From the NCBI GenBank assembly GCA_023374045.1, contig CM041777.1, positions 479,051,594 through 479,115,593 of the forward strand: 64,000 nt of DNA, given 5' to 3'. The position numbers and the translations under genes were made by a program. The notes under the pieces were generated by a model. It was not told the origin of the DNA. It searched no databases and saw only the letters and a list, made by a program, of their open reading frames with translations. Positions 20,914 to 32,500 of the stretch are shown here, piece after piece. The first letter of the stretch is position 1, and each line of letters starts with the position of its first letter. This DNA is from Limonium bicolor (lineage: Eukaryota > Streptophyta > Magnoliopsida > Caryophyllales > Plumbaginaceae).

Positions 20914-21887
20914 TATAGTAATGACAATTGACGTGGGTAGTTATCTATGTGAGTGAAAGAAAAACCCTTGTTGTATTTATATGCATAGGATAAGGGAGTA
21001 TATATACCGTGAGAATAAAATTGAAATGCATTGGGGGACGGGGGAAATCTTATCCGATTATCCTGTCTGCCATCATCTGCATCTAATTCTTTATCCGTTG
21101 TCTTTTGTAACAATTGTGATTACCTTTTTTTTTGTTTTCCACAAACGAATAAAAATTGCTTTCAAACACCGTAGTTGGTATTCCACACGATAGATCACAT
21201 GCAAGGAATAATTAAAGCTTCATTTTTTTGGCAAAGACAATATTCCAAGATAAGGAATTGTATTCTATTGTAATGTAGCAGAAAAAATGTAATTATAAAA
21301 GGGGTACAGCTTGGAATGGTGTCGTCATCTCTCATTTCCTCAACCGTTGCACCATTTCAATTCATAGTATATTTCCTCACCACTCCTCAAGTAGTGAACC
21401 ATAGATTAGAGTGATGTCTTCGACCAACATGTGGATGGCTTTGTACCGGAGATGATATTATCCTCAGACAATTTATTAATGTCTACTTGGTCAACGACAT
21501 CATGCTGAGAAACGGTGTAGAAGTTGTGGTGATTAGTAAGGCTACTAACCTTTCTCTGACTAGCTCTAGGGAAGAATTGTCGTCAACCACTATTGTAATG
21601 TCTACCAGGTGAACAACATCACTCTTAGAGATGATGGCCAAGTTGTGGTGGTTAGTATAACTTGGCTTGGTATGTTTTAGTGTATGTTCCCCTACCTGCG
21701 CAGACATTTTGAAACAGTATTTGTTGTGCACTTCTCTTTTGTTCCTTTTTTTACAAAGATGGACAAAGTGGCGAATGTAAACAACGTTTGAATATGATAT
21801 TAATGTGTAGATCCATTCTATGACATCCATTTGGGGACGGGGGAAAGCTTATCCGATACAAATTGTTGTAACACAATTACGTAAAAC
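20914..21887. other. Spacer between MULE copies 2 and 3, with a ~119-bp imperfect tandem repeat
   Basis: Most of the stretch is non-coding and includes the presumed 5' flank of copy 2. Within it, 21478-21549 and 21597-21669 are diverged direct copies (aatgtctac...gttgtggtgattagta / gttgtggtggttagta) about 119 bp apart. A plus-strand reading gives similar peptides (NVYLVNDIMLRNG and NVYQVNNITLRDD), which may be a decayed coding repeat. The phrase gggggacgggggaaa(g/t)cttatccgat occurs twice, near 21033 and 21833, which suggests that a segment of roughly 800 bp was duplicated when copies 2 and 3 arose. Confidence 0.45.
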
Positions 21888-22325
21888 CTAATTGTTCGCT
21901 GACCTCTGTCTATCAAGTTGTTGTGCTATTATGTTATGTCGCATCTCGTACATTGACTCTTGCATCTGGAAATCATCGTCGTCGGGTTCAACAGGATCAT
22001 AGATAACTAGTAGTGGAATATGTGCCATGAAATCATTGTACTCCATGTAGTTTTCCATCATTCGTTGAACAGATGCATCATTGCGTACGTGTATAAAATT
22101 CCACTCGTAATCGCCTTCCAACCCCAAATACACCATTGTTGCTATGTTTATTCTGCCAAGGATAGATTGCAGAGCACGGATGACTCGTCGATGTAGATCA
22201 CTAAGATTATTAGGATACGGCATATTTATTTCTATGCGTCTATGCCCCATCCTTCGATCAAACTGCACACCATGCCGGCCGAAAGTAGCAGCATAGTTAA
22301 TGTGCAAACTAAAAGGAAACTCCAT
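21888..22325 (-). pseudogene. Stand-alone MULE N-terminal domain (copy 3)
   Basis: Open frame of 145 residues from MEFPFSLHINYA, the start chosen by alignment with the other two copies (an upstream Met at 22382 is possible). It shares with them the central V-x-x-M-M-x-x-Y segment (VQRMMENYMEYND), a hydrophobic strand PLLVIYDPVEP and an acidic patch (EPDDDDFQMQE). The rest of the transposase is absent downstream. The 12-mer array starts about 110 bp upstream, in the position of a 5' subterminal region. Confidence 0.55.
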
Positions 22326-22435
22326 TTGATTTTTAGAGGAGAGTTTGTTGTAAGATATGAACAATTCAATACTGAAGTACAAAGCTTTGGTATAATGTTG
22401 TGTGGACTGAATGGGTTCGAAGCCAATACCGTGTT

Positions 22436-22622
22436 TTATAATACTAGAGCAACGGTTGCTGAAACGGATAGTTCAACGGCTACTTAAACAGCTAACTCAA
22501 CGGCTAGTTCAACGGCTAACTCAATGGCTAGTTCAACGGCTACTTAAACGGTTAACTCAACAGCTAGTTCAACGGCTAATTAAACGGTTAACTCAACGTC
22601 TAGTTGAACGGCTACTTAAACG
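22436..22622. repeat. 12-bp tandem repeat array (aacggctagttc), about 15 units
   Basis: Successive 12-mers such as aacggctagttc, aacggctacttaa and aacggctaactc follow one another without interruption. Because 12 is a multiple of three they keep a frame open on the plus strand (RLLKRL, QRLVQRL), but the peptide has no family signature. Motifs of this kind are common as subterminal repeats in plant DNA transposons. The array merges into the 158-bp repeats, each of which contains two or three of the same 12-mers. Confidence 0.8.
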
Positions 22623-24268
22623 GCTGTCTCGTGTCCCTAGATTCTCGATAACGAAAGTGACAGCTAGTTTGGGAAGTGAGAAGAAAGGACCATCCGTGCT
22701 GCGGCTGACATCCAGTACAAGGACAACATCGATTGGAGTATGGTGTTGCAAAAACGGCTAGTTCAACGGCTACTTAAACGGCTGTCTCGTGTCCCTAGAT
22801 TCTCGATAACGAAAGTGACAGCTAGTTTGGGAAGTGAGAAGAAAGGACCATCCGTGCTGCGGCTGACATCCAGTACAAGGACAACATCGATTGGAGTATG
22901 GTGTTGCAAAAACGGCTAGTTCAACGGCTACTTAAACGGCTGTCTCGTGTCCCTAGATTCTCGATAACGAAAGTGACAGCTAGTTTGGGAAGTGAGAAGA
23001 AAGGACCATCCGTGCTGCGGCTGACATCCAGTACAAGGACAACATCGATTGGAGTATGGTGTAGCAAAAATGGCTAGTTCAACGGCTACTTAAACGGCTG
23101 TCTCGTGACCCTAGATTCTCGATAACGAAAGTGACAGCTAGTTTGGGAAGTGAGAAGAAAGGACCATCCGTGCTGCGGCTGACATCCAGTACAAGGACAA
23201 CATCGATTGGAGTATGGTGTTGCAAAAACGGCTAGTTGAACGGCTACTTAAACGGCTGTCTCGTGTCCCTAGATTCTCGATAACGAAAATGACAGCTAGT
23301 TTGAGAAGTGAGAAGAAAGGACCATCCGTACCGCAGCTGACATCCAGTACAAGGACAACATCGATTGGAGTATGGTGTTGTAAAAACGGCTAGTTCAACG
23401 GCTACTTAAATGGCTGTCTCGTGTCCCTAGATTCTCGATAACGAAAGTGACAGCTAGTTTGGGAAGTGAAAAGAAAGGACCATCCGTGCTGCGGTTGACA
23501 TCCAGTACAAGGACAACATCGATTGGAGTATGGTGTTGCAAAAACGGCTATGTCAACGGCTACTTAAACGGCTGTCTCGTGTCCCTAGATTCTCGATAAC
23601 GAAAGTGACAGCTAGTTTGGGAAGTGAGAAGAAAGGACCATCCGTGCTGCGGCTGACATCCAGTACAAGGACAACATCGATTGGAGTATGGTGTTGCAAA
23701 AACGGCTAGTTCAACGGCTACTTAAACGGCTGTCTCGTGTCCCTAGATTCTCGATAACGAAAGTGACAGCTAGTTTGGGAAGTGAGAAGAAAGGACCATC
23801 CGTGCTGCGGCTGACATCCAGTACAAGGACAACATCGATTGGAGTATGGTGTTGCAAAAACGGCTAGTTCAACGGCTGTCTCGTGTCCCTAGATTCTCGA
23901 TAACGAATGTGACAGCTAGTTTGGGAAGTGAGAAGAAAGGACCATCCGTGCTGCGGCTGACATCCAGTACAAGGACAACATCGATTGGAGTATGGTGTTG
24001 CAAAAACGGCTAGTTCAACGGCTACTTAAACCGCTGTCTCGTGTCCCTAGATTCTCGATAACGAAAGTGACAGCTAGTTTGGGAAGTGAGAAGAAAGGAC
24101 CATCCGTGCTACGGATGACATCCAGTACAAGGACAACATCGATTGGAGTATGGTGTTGTAAGAACGGCTAGTTCAACGGCTACTTAAACGGCTGTCTCGT
24201 GTCCCTAGATTCTCGATAACGAAAGTGACAGCTAGTTTGGGAAGTGAGAAGAAAGGACCATCCGTGCT
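22623..24268. repeat. 158-bp tandem repeat (10 full units plus a partial one)
   Basis: The landmark gctgtctcgtgtccctag recurs at 22623, 22781, 22939, 23097, 23255, 23413, 23571, 23729, 23875, 24033 and 24191. The period is exactly 158 bp except for one 146-bp unit (23729-23874), which lacks one 12-mer. Units are nearly identical, with scattered single-base changes, which implies recent expansion or homogenisation. Each unit holds the same 12-mers as the array before it. The period is not a multiple of three, so it is not a coding repeat. Confidence 0.92.
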
Positions 24269-24277
24269 CGGCTTAGA

Positions 24278-25215
24278 GTTTGGACTACCAAATGATTCTC
24301 GTTGTGCTCCAAATTTTGTATGAATGTAGTAGTACATACACACATCATTGTACCAATATTTGGTGGCCAACGGACAGCGGCAACCGATTGAAAAGAATGG
24401 TCAACGTCATGAACAGACGCAAAAACTGCATATTTAAAAACTGCACTCCCGTGCCACTTTGCGCTTACAGTTTGGACTACCAAATGATTCTAGTTGTGCT
24501 CTAAATTTTGTATGAATGTAGTAGTACATACACACATCATTGTACCAAAATTTGGTGGCCAACGGACAGCGGAAACCTATTGAAAAGAATGGTCAAAGTC
24601 GTGAACAGACGCAAAAACTGCATATTTTAACACTGCACTCCCGTGCCAATTTGCGCTTACAGTTTGAACCACCAAATGATTCTCGTTGTGCTCCAAATTT
24701 TGTATGAATGTAGTATTACATACACACATTATTGTACCAAAATTTGGTGGCCAACGGACAGCGGCAACCGATTGAAAAGAATGGTCAACGTCGCGAACAG
24801 ACGCAAAAACTGCATATTTGAAAACTGCACTCCCGTGCCACTTTGCGCTTACAGTTTGGACTACCAAATGATTCTCGTTATGCTCCAAATTTTGTATGAA
24901 TGTAGTAGTACATACACACATCATTGTACCAAAATTTTGTGGCCAACGGACAGCGGAAACCTATTGAAAAGAATGGTCAAAGTAGCGAACAGACGCAAAA
25001 ACTGCATATTAAAAAACTGCACTCCCGTGCCACTTTGCGCTTACAGTTTGGACTATCAAATGATTCTCGTTGTGCTCCAAATTTTGTATGAATGTAGTAG
25101 TACATACACACATCATTGTACCAAAATTTGGTGGCCAACGGACAGCGGCAACGTATTGAAAAGAATGGTCAAAGTAGCGAACAGACGCAAAAACTGCATA
25201 TTAAAAAACTGCACT
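24278..25215. repeat. 192-bp tandem repeat (4.9 units), cut by an LTR
   Basis: The landmark gtttggactaccaaatg recurs at 24278, 24470, 24662, 24854 and 25046, exactly 192 bp apart. The last unit is cut at 25215 by the start of an LTR. Since 192 is 64 codons, long frames stay open on both strands (a 64-residue repeat LCAYSLDYQMILVVLQILYE... on the plus strand and another on the minus strand). Open frames on both strands argue that these are chance products of the period rather than genes. Confidence 0.9.
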
Positions 25216-28200
25216 TGTAACACCCCAACCGTCAATCTCGTCATAACCTCTTAACTGTTACTGATTACTCCTACTCACGCAGCGGAACTCTAAATACAAC
25301 GAGGGGTGAAACAACGCCGTTAGCCACCCATGTGGCTAACCAGGCCTTCCTTACATACCGTAACGGTCTGATGAACTGGAACAACCGAGTACTTCATACA
25401 AATACAATAATCATTTCACTTATTTACTATACCGAGTCTACATTATACGGATGCCGATAACATACTCGGACTTACACCTCATTCAAATGCATAAGTAATT
25501 ACAATCCAACTACCCATGCTCACTGCAGTCCCCGTCCTACTCTCTCGAACGGTGGTCAGCTTCAAGTACCTGCACACTAAAAACGTTCCCCCTAGGGGGT
25601 CAGCTTACGCTGCGCATGAAATTCGCATATACCGCGTGCTAACCGCGGTACGCCGACTACTTTGGGTCGGATATACATGGAGTTCATTTTAATCAAACAA
25701 CATGCATCATGGCAATACAATATATATGTATATCACACAAGGAATCTACATCCAATCACGGAACACGATTCCTAACTAACATAACAATGTTGTTAGTGGT
25801 AACTGGTTACTCTTAGGCATTGAGGGTTATTCCTCACTATGCCTTGTTTACTTATTCAATACCTCACCCGCTCTCTCGGGTTACTTATTCGTATACACAC
25901 CCATTCTCTTGGGCTACTCATTCTTATACTTACCCATTCTCTCGGGTTACTCATACATATACTCACCCCTTTCTCTCGGGTTATTTATACTCATTATCTC
26001 ACCCACACTCTTGGGTTATTCATAACTCACCCACACTCTTGGGTCATTCATACTCAAGCTCTTGTAGATTCTCGAGACACTACAGGTCTCCTACGTCACG
26101 CTTGATACTCTTATTACATACTTAAGCCAAAACTCATGGCTCTCTAGCATAGTCTTACTTCCCCGGTTTCGACCCTACTCTAGGTCTAGCATGGTGGGAA
26201 GGTTCAACTAGCTCACGGAACTCTCTCTTAGTTCCTATCTCTTTTACTTAGGTCCGACTACTCTCGGACTACTCTCGTTCCCATACACTTCTCTCTCGGA
26301 GTTATAATAATATCATGTATATTAGTCTAGAAGCATCATTCTCGATGTTTCTAATGACTTTGGGAACTTACTTAAATTCGGGTAATCTTAGGTTTAAGGG
26401 TTACCCCCCCACAATCATATGCTTGTACATTCGGATATTTTCTTATACCGGGTAAAATCCTCATATAAGAGGTCGACCGTATCTCAAGGGAGTCACATAG
26501 TCCCTTAGGTCTCCTTTACCTTTCTTATATGTTTACATTATTGGACTAACTTCAATCCTCTCGATGGAGGTCATTTATCTCTCCAATCATATTTATTCCG
26601 TGGATTGTTTCAATAAGGTTTACTAACCGTTATCGGGTATTTACTCAACCCGTACATCTCCTCACGTTCTAGGGAGTTCATATGTTTGCGTTATCGTTAT
26701 ACTTTAATCGATAGCTTGTGTGTGTTTGCATGTTTTCGTTATCATACGCATCGATCCGTTCTACGGATCTCTAGCCGAACGTTACTCACTATGAGTCGGT
26801 CTTTACACTATGTTAGACCACACCGGCATACAAGTATGTTAGTTCATACAACATACAACAATGCATGCATAATCAAACAAGGGATTATTTTCATGCTTTA
26901 ATCTTGATTAAGCCGGCACACAAACACACAAATCAGAGTAACTCGGTTAGCATACGGGGCATGAGAAAATCATACCTTTCACCGGGGTTTTTACTTTTAC
27001 CGTGTCATCTCACCGAGCTCGGGTCACGCACGGTTCTCTGATAATGTTTCAACATTATTATTAATACTAATATCATACGGAACATAATAAAATGTTACTC
27101 CCGCAGTTACCCCGTTATCCCGTTTTCTCGGTATTACTTTTATTTTTGAGTTCTCACTTCTCAATCACTTCTAACACTTTCTCACACTTCCTAGGGCCTT
27201 TACATGTCACCAAACAATGCCTTAACATCTTATAACATCATTAACATTCAAACCCCCATCATTAGCAACCTTTAAAACACTCACGGGGCAATTCTGGGGG
27301 TGGTCCGGGACTTGGTCCATACCCTAAGTCCCGGACCAATCACAAAAAAACTCTCGGCCAAGAATAATGCATGGTCCGGGACCTTGTACCTAGGCCAAGT
27401 CCCGGACCAATACTCATCTTTACTCTCGGCTGAATTTAGCAAGTGGTCCGGGACCTTGTACTAGACTCAAGTCCCGGACCAAACATGGTAGGCAACTCTC
27501 GGCCTTAATAAAGGGGTGGTCCGGGACTTTGTCCATGGACTAGGTCCCGGACCCTGCTACAGATTTTGCAAATTTGACAGTTTCTGTCTCTGTTCAAGGC
27601 CCTCTCTTAGCCCATTGATTCCCCATCTCCACCAACTATAATCCTCATGTTTAAGCACCTATTTACTCACTTAAACCATCTTAAATCAAGCACCAAATAC
27701 ACTCACCATCCTAGTTAACTTCACTTAAATTATTTACACTTACAAACTAGTTTTCCACTTGCTTTTCTATCAGATTTGCAACAGATTTTGGTCTCTTCTT
27801 TAAACCATTCAAAACTCACTTACTAATGTCATTCCTAGCACCCAAATGACCTTATTTTCCTCTCAGTTCTACTCCAAGAACCTTACTCTTCCTCTTCCCA
27901 AATTCCAAGTGATTTACCACTCACTTTAATATTCGAAACATGCCTAGTTTTTCCTAGGTTTCACACTCCTAATCACCCTTGGTTTCCAAGTAAAATTTGA
28001 CAGCACTTGCTTGCTTTACTAAGCACTTTCACCACACTAAACATGCTCACAAACACTTCTTCTCCTCTATTTGGTTTACACATCAAAACCACCTCAAATT
28101 CCCCTTGTTCACACATATAAACTAGCTTAATTCCCAAACTTATTTCTCACACTTAAACAACATTAAACATTCTCATTTAACTACCATCATTGTAGTATCA

Positions 28201-29597
28201 CAACTACACCCATTCAAGCTCAAGGTTGTTTATGCAACACCAACATAAGTTTTCCCCAAGCAAATAAAACCAACGCAAGGTAAGCCCATTACCTTGTTTA
28301 TTCTCGGTTTTCACTCCTCTTCTTTCTCTTGTTCCCTCTTTCTCTTCTTGTTTTCACAACATACCAAGGAGCATAGATTGCCAACTACAATCATATCCCC
28401 ACACACACATCAACAAGTAAGTTTCAATATTTTCCACATAACCTAATATATTCCAAGGAGCTAGTTTTCAAGGTTTAGCTTAGGTTTTACCTTAGAATAA
28501 CCAAATGGACAGCTTGGCAATCCTTTGGAAGAGTTTCCATCCCTCCACAAGAGCAAGATGCTCACGGCTAACATGGGGAAAAATTCAACGTGAGGGAATT
28601 TTTCCCAAATTACAAGAACAAGCTTGAAATGGCCAAAACTCTTACTTATTATTACCTTAAGACATTAAGGAGGTGGAGGAGAGTTAAAATCAGCTCTTAA
28701 AGCTTCAAAAGCTCCAACATCCATGGAAGTGAAGGTGGGGGAATCAAGATTTTGAGGGGTACAAAACGTAGCCCTCGCCGATACGAGTCTAACGGTGGCA
28801 ATTTTGTGCGATTCGGTGAAGGAATGAGCAAGTTAGAGGAGATTGAAGATGGAGGTGGTGTGCTGTGTGGAGTCGCCCAGCGTACAGAGGTAAAGGAAGA
28901 AGAAGCTCTGGTGGGGGGGAAAGGAATCGTGAATGAAAGAAAAAGAGGGGGAGAGAGAGTTCTAATATTACATTAACTATTCACCCTTTTACTTTTTCTT
29001 TTCTTTCCTTTCTTATTTATTTACTAGCTTAGAGTGTGTGTGAGTGGGTGACTCACTAAATAAAACCGGCCCCACTAAATTAGTAAGCTGGAGCGTTTTT
29101 CGTTTTCTTACAGAAAACGCTCGTTATTTTACCCGGTTTGGCACTATTCACTAACCGGGCCCGTTTTTCGGATTTTTTCTCGTTTCTTTATTTTTAATGG
29201 CTATTAAGCTTCCATTAATACTTAATTATAGTTATATAATCAACCATAATTTTTACGGGTCCATTTGACCACTTAAAGTCACGTTTTCGGGCTTCCTCGA
29301 AAAACGTGCTTTAAAAGTCCGTTATCATTTTAATCCATTATTTGGATTCGTTTTCTTCGGGAATCATTCCCGTACACTTATTAGGCCTAACTAAGCCTTA
29401 GGAATCCATCTCGGACCCTCTCGAGATCATGTATCTCTTATACTCATTTAACGCGCATTTTAGCGTTTTTCGCTTTTCAAGCGTTTCCTCTTTTCTTTTG
29501 GTTTTATTTCTTTTACCAATACACTTTAGGCACCATTAAGCCCTTAATAATTTCATTAGAGTAATTAAATCACCATTTTTAGATCCGGGGTATTAAA
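25216..29597 (-). repeat. LTR of an older minus-strand gypsy/LARD-type element (3' LTR)
   Basis: On the plus strand it starts tgtaacacccc at 25216 (the inverse of the terminus ggggtgttaca) and ends at 29597, immediately before an inverted polypurine tract; length 4382 bp. Read on the minus strand it aligns by eye along its length with the young LTR at 42632-46718: similar first 150 bp, the hairpin array, and the catcagaccg and gttagccacatgggtggctaacgg blocks. The minus-strand 5' terminus is TTTAATACCCC instead of TGAAATACCCC, i.e. the TG is mutated. It interrupts the 192-bp array; gcact precedes it. Confidence 0.85.
27302..27553. repeat. Array of four 36-bp hairpins in the older LTR
   Basis: Four units lie at 27302-27337, 27373-27408, 27445-27480 and 27518-27553. 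Each has the arms GGTCCGGGAC and GTCCCGGACC around 16 nt, exactly 36 bp long, and starts are 71-73 bp apart. Arms are unchanged in all four while the loops differ. The spacers share a ctctcggcc element. Confidence 0.93.
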
Positions 29598-32500
29598 ATC
29601 TACCCCCCTTAGGAACTTTGTCCTCAAAGTTGGTGAATCTAAATGGTTACTCTCATGGGCACGCTATGCCAAGGTTATAATACATGTATAACCTTACTGA
29701 CTCCACAAGTCAGTCTCATTTTATACTACACATACCACACACATATCACAGCATGTATAGCAATCAAAAATACTTTTTGTTCTCTCTCCATGGAATCGGT
29801 CCGAAGACAAGAAGGCACTATAGTCCTCGAATCCATGTTGAGTGATATACTACTGATCCCTCAGGTACCGGTCATGTTGAACACTTACTCTTTCTGGTTC
29901 ACGTCCGTTTCATGACAAATGGGCACTTACTCTCTCTGGCACACGGTCCCTTCGGTTCAGATCAAAACGTTACACATATACATATCCTCAGGCACTCTGG
30001 TTGACTCACTCAACACAGGAACATCTCAGGGTACTCTCCCCGTCCCGCTGCCTTTGGAAAAATCACACACTGACACCGCCCCAACCGGTCACTTAGGACC
30101 GCCGCACGTACGGTGTAATGGTTTCAAAACTAATACTCGCCCCACCGTTCTAACTACGGTCATCAAGACTTAAGGCTCAGCCATCGGCGGGTGATAGCGG
30201 TTTCATCAAACCAGTTTTCATTTCCATCTTCATACTTGAAGGAAATTCTTTTTCAAAATCTGTTTGAAAATTCTTTTTAAACATCACACAACTCCAAATC
30301 AAATTTATGGTAGCTGTATCTTTTCTTAGCGTGATTACTTGTGACCACTTATAGGGAGCTTCAAGAATCATCCAACCCTGATGTGATCAGCATCAGTGTT
30401 GAACTATCCTTCCACCCCAATTTGTTTCGGTTTCCCTTGATCGCTAGCAGATCAAGTTCCACCTCCCACGTCAGTTTCAAACAATCAGATAGTCAAACAT
30501 TTTTGTTTTCTATCTTTTACTCTTTCTAGTCATATTCACGAAACAATCAGTTTCAATTAATCTCTAGTTCCTAGTACTTAGGTCATTTGTCATTCTCATT
30601 GCTTCACTACTTTACCTAGGTATTCCATACTTATGGCTTCATTTACTCAAACTGTTGCTCAATTTAAAACACATAACATACAACTCCAAAGGTGGAACTC
30701 ACTCCATCTATCATTCCCAAATAAAATCACCTAGGGAACTCACTCCCTCTTAGGTTATACATCGGTTTCATGCCGATTCATACTCATCATATCTCATGTC
30801 TAATCTCACTAGACATATACTATAGGGTTCTCATTCCCCAGAGTTTCTCTACTCCTCTTTTCATATTTATTACATACACATTACTCGCATCTCTCATCAT
30901 GCACAATACTCATACTTACGCGATGAATGGGTAGACATGTTATGTAACATGAGTTCCAATCATCAAAACAATTCTTTTTGTGCTATGCACATAGTAGTTT
31001 ACGCACCAATACGTAAAACATACTCTAAGAGCGGTTTTCTCGCCCTACCCCCCTTAAAAGGGGTTACGCCCGCGTAACCAACCCTATATTATCACTGAAC
31101 ATTGGTTAATTAACTCATAACCGGGTTCGGTTCTAGCCTCTAAGGCTTCAAGGGGTTCATGACATAGGTATACTTAACCCTGAATCACGGTCCACAAGCT
31201 TCTGCTGCGTGACCTGATTACTAGAGCTTAACTCGCTCTTTGGTGTTCTCAATGTATTTCAATCGTCGCTTGGTATCTCTTACCGTATGCGAATTCGATG
31301 AATTTCAGATTGTCTCTCCAGTTCTCTGGGAATCTACTTCGTATAACACTGTATACCTTTGTGATTATTCACTTATTTTTCCCGACTTGTTGTCGGTTGA
31401 GGTCAAGCTACTACTTAGCATGTAGTGCTTCCTCGTTTAATAGTGGCTCATGGTTTATGTTTGTTTCTTGGTTCTGTACCAGAGTTCTTCATTCATACTA
31501 CTCTGCATTTTTCCACATATCGATCCTGGGACCTGTGGGTTACTGCCCACGTTCTTTGTGCATCTTTGGCCAATGGCCGCACGGTTATCTCTCTAAATTC
31601 TCACTCAACAGGCTTCGTTGACATTTTTCAATTCCTGGCTCTCCCACTTGATCATTACCGCACAAGTGCAATACCAAAACACTCAGTCATACAGAGTGCA
31701 GAAGCGTAAACCCTTGACAGTAAATCTCTCATGAGATAGGAATGATCATGTCTTCTCTACCGCATTTCTTCATCAACTCTAATCACTATTTGAATGTACT
31801 TTTACAATGGTCGCTTACTGCGCACCTCGGTCTTTCTCATTTCTATGGCATCCGCTACTACTTTAGCCTCCGCCCGGGTGTTCTCGCCATTTACACGATG
31901 GCTTGCCCTTCATTTGGCTCAACAATATACGTTATTCTTAAAGTCTCTCTGCGCACTTGCGCGCTGCTTACTCTGCAGTTCATATTGCACACATACAGTG
32001 TTTACTACTCAACCGATTGCTCTCTCGGTTTCCTTCCATTGCTATCAAAGCCTTTCTACACACTATTTGTGTTCATATACTCCTTGGCAATATACACATG
32101 CTCAAGTTTTACTACACCGCACTAGCGGTTTCACATTTCATACCTAGGTGGTAGCCTTTCTCTGGAGGATTCACGCAATTGCCGCTCCCTAGGCCCCACA
32201 GTAACAAGTGGTATCCCCACTCTAAGGTAGGGGTTCGTGCTCCACAATAACTCTTATGCCTTTATGCATATGTTTTACAACGTTTGGATCTACGTATTGT
32301 AGTTGGTTTTATCGGCTTACAAGCCACCTTGCCTCGAGTCATGCTCCATGCGGCTGTTTATATAGGTTTCTTCTTCTCCGTATGCCATTAAATGGTTAGG
32401 AGGTATTTATGGGCTCTTTGATATGGTTGTCTCACCACTCTTCCGTACTTGGAAGGCCCTTTAAGCAACTTGATATTTGTTGATGCCCTCTGGCAATCTA

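Noticed and set aside
22411..22761. 116-residue Arg/Leu-rich protein (RLLKRL repeats)
   Set aside because: It is a translation of the 12-mer array and the first 158-bp repeat. There is no independent evidence for coding.
22623..25215. CRISPR-like arrays
   Set aside because: The repeats are head-to-tail units of 158 and 192 bp with no unique spacers, in a plant genome. They are satellites.
24643..25254. 203-residue repeat protein
   Set aside because: The frame is open because the 192-bp unit is a multiple of three. The opposite strand is open too, the last residues lie in an LTR, and no family signature is seen.
31240..32154. Cluster of open frames of 60-127 codons on the plus strand
   Set aside because: They lie in the non-coding interior of an inverted LTR element, overlap each other in several frames and show no domain.
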